Part shown: one piece after another, positions 62,692-64,000 of the stretch
How the letters are laid out: each line of letters starts with the position of its first letter
Numbering within the stretch: position 1 is the first letter of the stretch
Assembly (NCBI GenBank): GCA_964034945.1
Contig: OZ035962.1
Span: 26,905,530 to 26,969,529, forward strand
Source of the DNA: Chrysopilus asiliformis
Lineage: Eukaryota > Arthropoda > Insecta > Diptera > Rhagionidae
Reading direction: 5' to 3'
DNA: 64,000 nucleotides
Notes under the pieces: generated by a model
The model's input: the letters and a program-made list of their open reading frames with translations, nothing else
Database searches by the model: none
What the model was told of the DNA's origin: nothing
Translations under genes and position numbers: made by a program

Positions 62692-64000
62692 TTTGCCTTT
62701 CTCAAAATCAAAATTTCAAATCGCACACGTGCTAAATTATTACAAAATTGACTAAATTGATTAATATAGCAATTTAATTTTTTTAGTTTTCATCTAAATT
62801 TTATACTTTTGTTAATATTGTTACACAATCGCAGAATTATAACTCTGTGTTCATTCAATCAAATTTAAATATTCAAATTCATGTAAATTGGAAACATATA
62901 ATTTAATAACACCCACACAGCCAAATTTGCTCAAATACACAATTTTATAATTCAAGTGCCTTCCAAAAAAAAACGTAAACTAAACACAAATACTACAAGT
63001 TAATTAGTTAAAAGTTAACTGGTTATATTAAACTCGTTAATTAATTGTACATAACAAACATGTGTAAATAAATATCTAATAAATTGATTTTCATTTTTAT
63101 GATGTCGCACTAAAACTTTATTGATCTGAAATTTGTCATTTGTAAATTTTTTTACGATCAGTAAACTCAATTAGGCGCTTTTCAATTCAATTTGAGTGCT
63201 GCACATATAAATTTGTACAAATTACTGACAAATTAAATTAATTTTTGGGGAAAAAATTGATTTGTAGCTTAATTTCGAGGTCAAATTTTTACTTAAGATT
63301 GATTTATGGAATTTTTTTTTTGCTTGCGTTCAAAGATGAAATCTAGTTTATAAATTGCGGTCAAATTATGCGTGATATTATTTGAGGGCACGGCATGGCA
63401 GGGGCAAGCTGGGCAATTGGCCAGAGCGGAAAATCTGAGGGATGGCAAATTTTAATTAAGGTGGGGAGAGGACAAATTTGAAAAGCGGCAAATTTGGAGT
63501 GGCCCTTAGACTAAAGAAATACAAATTTCAGGCCAGCAAACTGCGGGTAGGCAAATCAGAAAAGCGAAAAAGTGTTAGGCGGTGGGCGTCACATTACTTT
63601 ATTAAAAGTAAAAGACACAAATAATGGAATTATTCTACGCTTAGAATAGTTTAGCTTTTAATTTTAAAACAAATTTTATCGTAAACAGGTGGAAAATTTC
63701 ACCTGCGGTGCATTTCCCTTCAAGAATTTTAAGTTATATCACATTTTTTTGTAAATACGTCTGTGGTTTATTTTTTTTAGTTCACTAAATATTTTATTGC
63801 ACGTTTTCTTTTTAAATACGACACATCTGTGGAATGGCATCTGTACAAGCTTTCCCAGAGTTGCATTTTTACAAGCTTTCAAACCGGCTTTTTTCAAGTG
63901 CGCCCTACCGATTAATGGAAAAGGTTTTGTGCTAAAAGGAAAGACTTTCCGCGGCCTATATTATATTTTTTGAAAGCATCTACTTTTTGATGAGAATTGA
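62692..64000. other. Intergenic, no gene seen
   Basis: AT-rich with no convincing exon. A short G-rich stretch (about 63387-63580) repeats GGCAAATTT/GGCAAATC-type phrases, possibly a decayed repeat. Confidence 0.4.

Overview
The window looks like AT-rich chromosomal DNA of an insect, most likely a fly. I infer this from the protein families present, the many short introns of about 58-64 bases with GT-AG ends, and the mix of transposable elements. There are five or six protein genes, no rRNA or tRNA that I can support, and no prokaryotic features. Most of the sequence between genes and inside long introns is a mosaic of short DNA transposons, many of which can be delimited exactly by terminal inverted repeats (TIRs) and target-site duplications (TSDs).

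Layout. 2.9-7.5 kb: a three-exon class A G-protein-coupled receptor on the minus strand, with MITEs in both introns. 7.5-22.3 kb: gene-free DNA holding a hAT element with a second transposon nested in it, another hAT element, a 122-bp tandem repeat, and two identical Harbinger-type MITEs in tandem. 22.4-33.7 kb: a nine-exon gene for a protein of about 2,361 residues that I do not recognise; it has a helix-rich N-terminus, two SUMO-interaction-like motifs, PP1-docking-like motifs and a Gln/Asn-rich C-terminus. 33.7-38.7 kb: a repeat-filled gap with a 1.45-kb hAT element. 38.7-41.6 kb: a large open exon for a basic, disordered protein with three perfectly spaced 19-residue repeats; splice phases allow it to be an alternative 3' exon of the preceding gene. 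43.5-49.6 kb: NUDT21 (CFIm25), five exons. 51.1-51.5 kb: a CCDC167-family tail-anchored protein. 51.8-52.3 kb: SmD1 on the minus strand, convergent with it. 52.3-64 kb: gene-free, with a nested stack of pogo-like, piggyBac-like and hAT elements whose insertion order can partly be read, a Harbinger element with a broken transposase start, and further hAT copies.

NUDT21 (mRNA 3'-end processing) and SmD1 (splicing) are housekeeping RNA-processing genes. The genes show no other functional link; they are independent eukaryotic units. I found no clear new molecular system. The points most worth checking are the unrecognised large gene with its possible alternative terminal exon, and the legible transposon stratigraphy.
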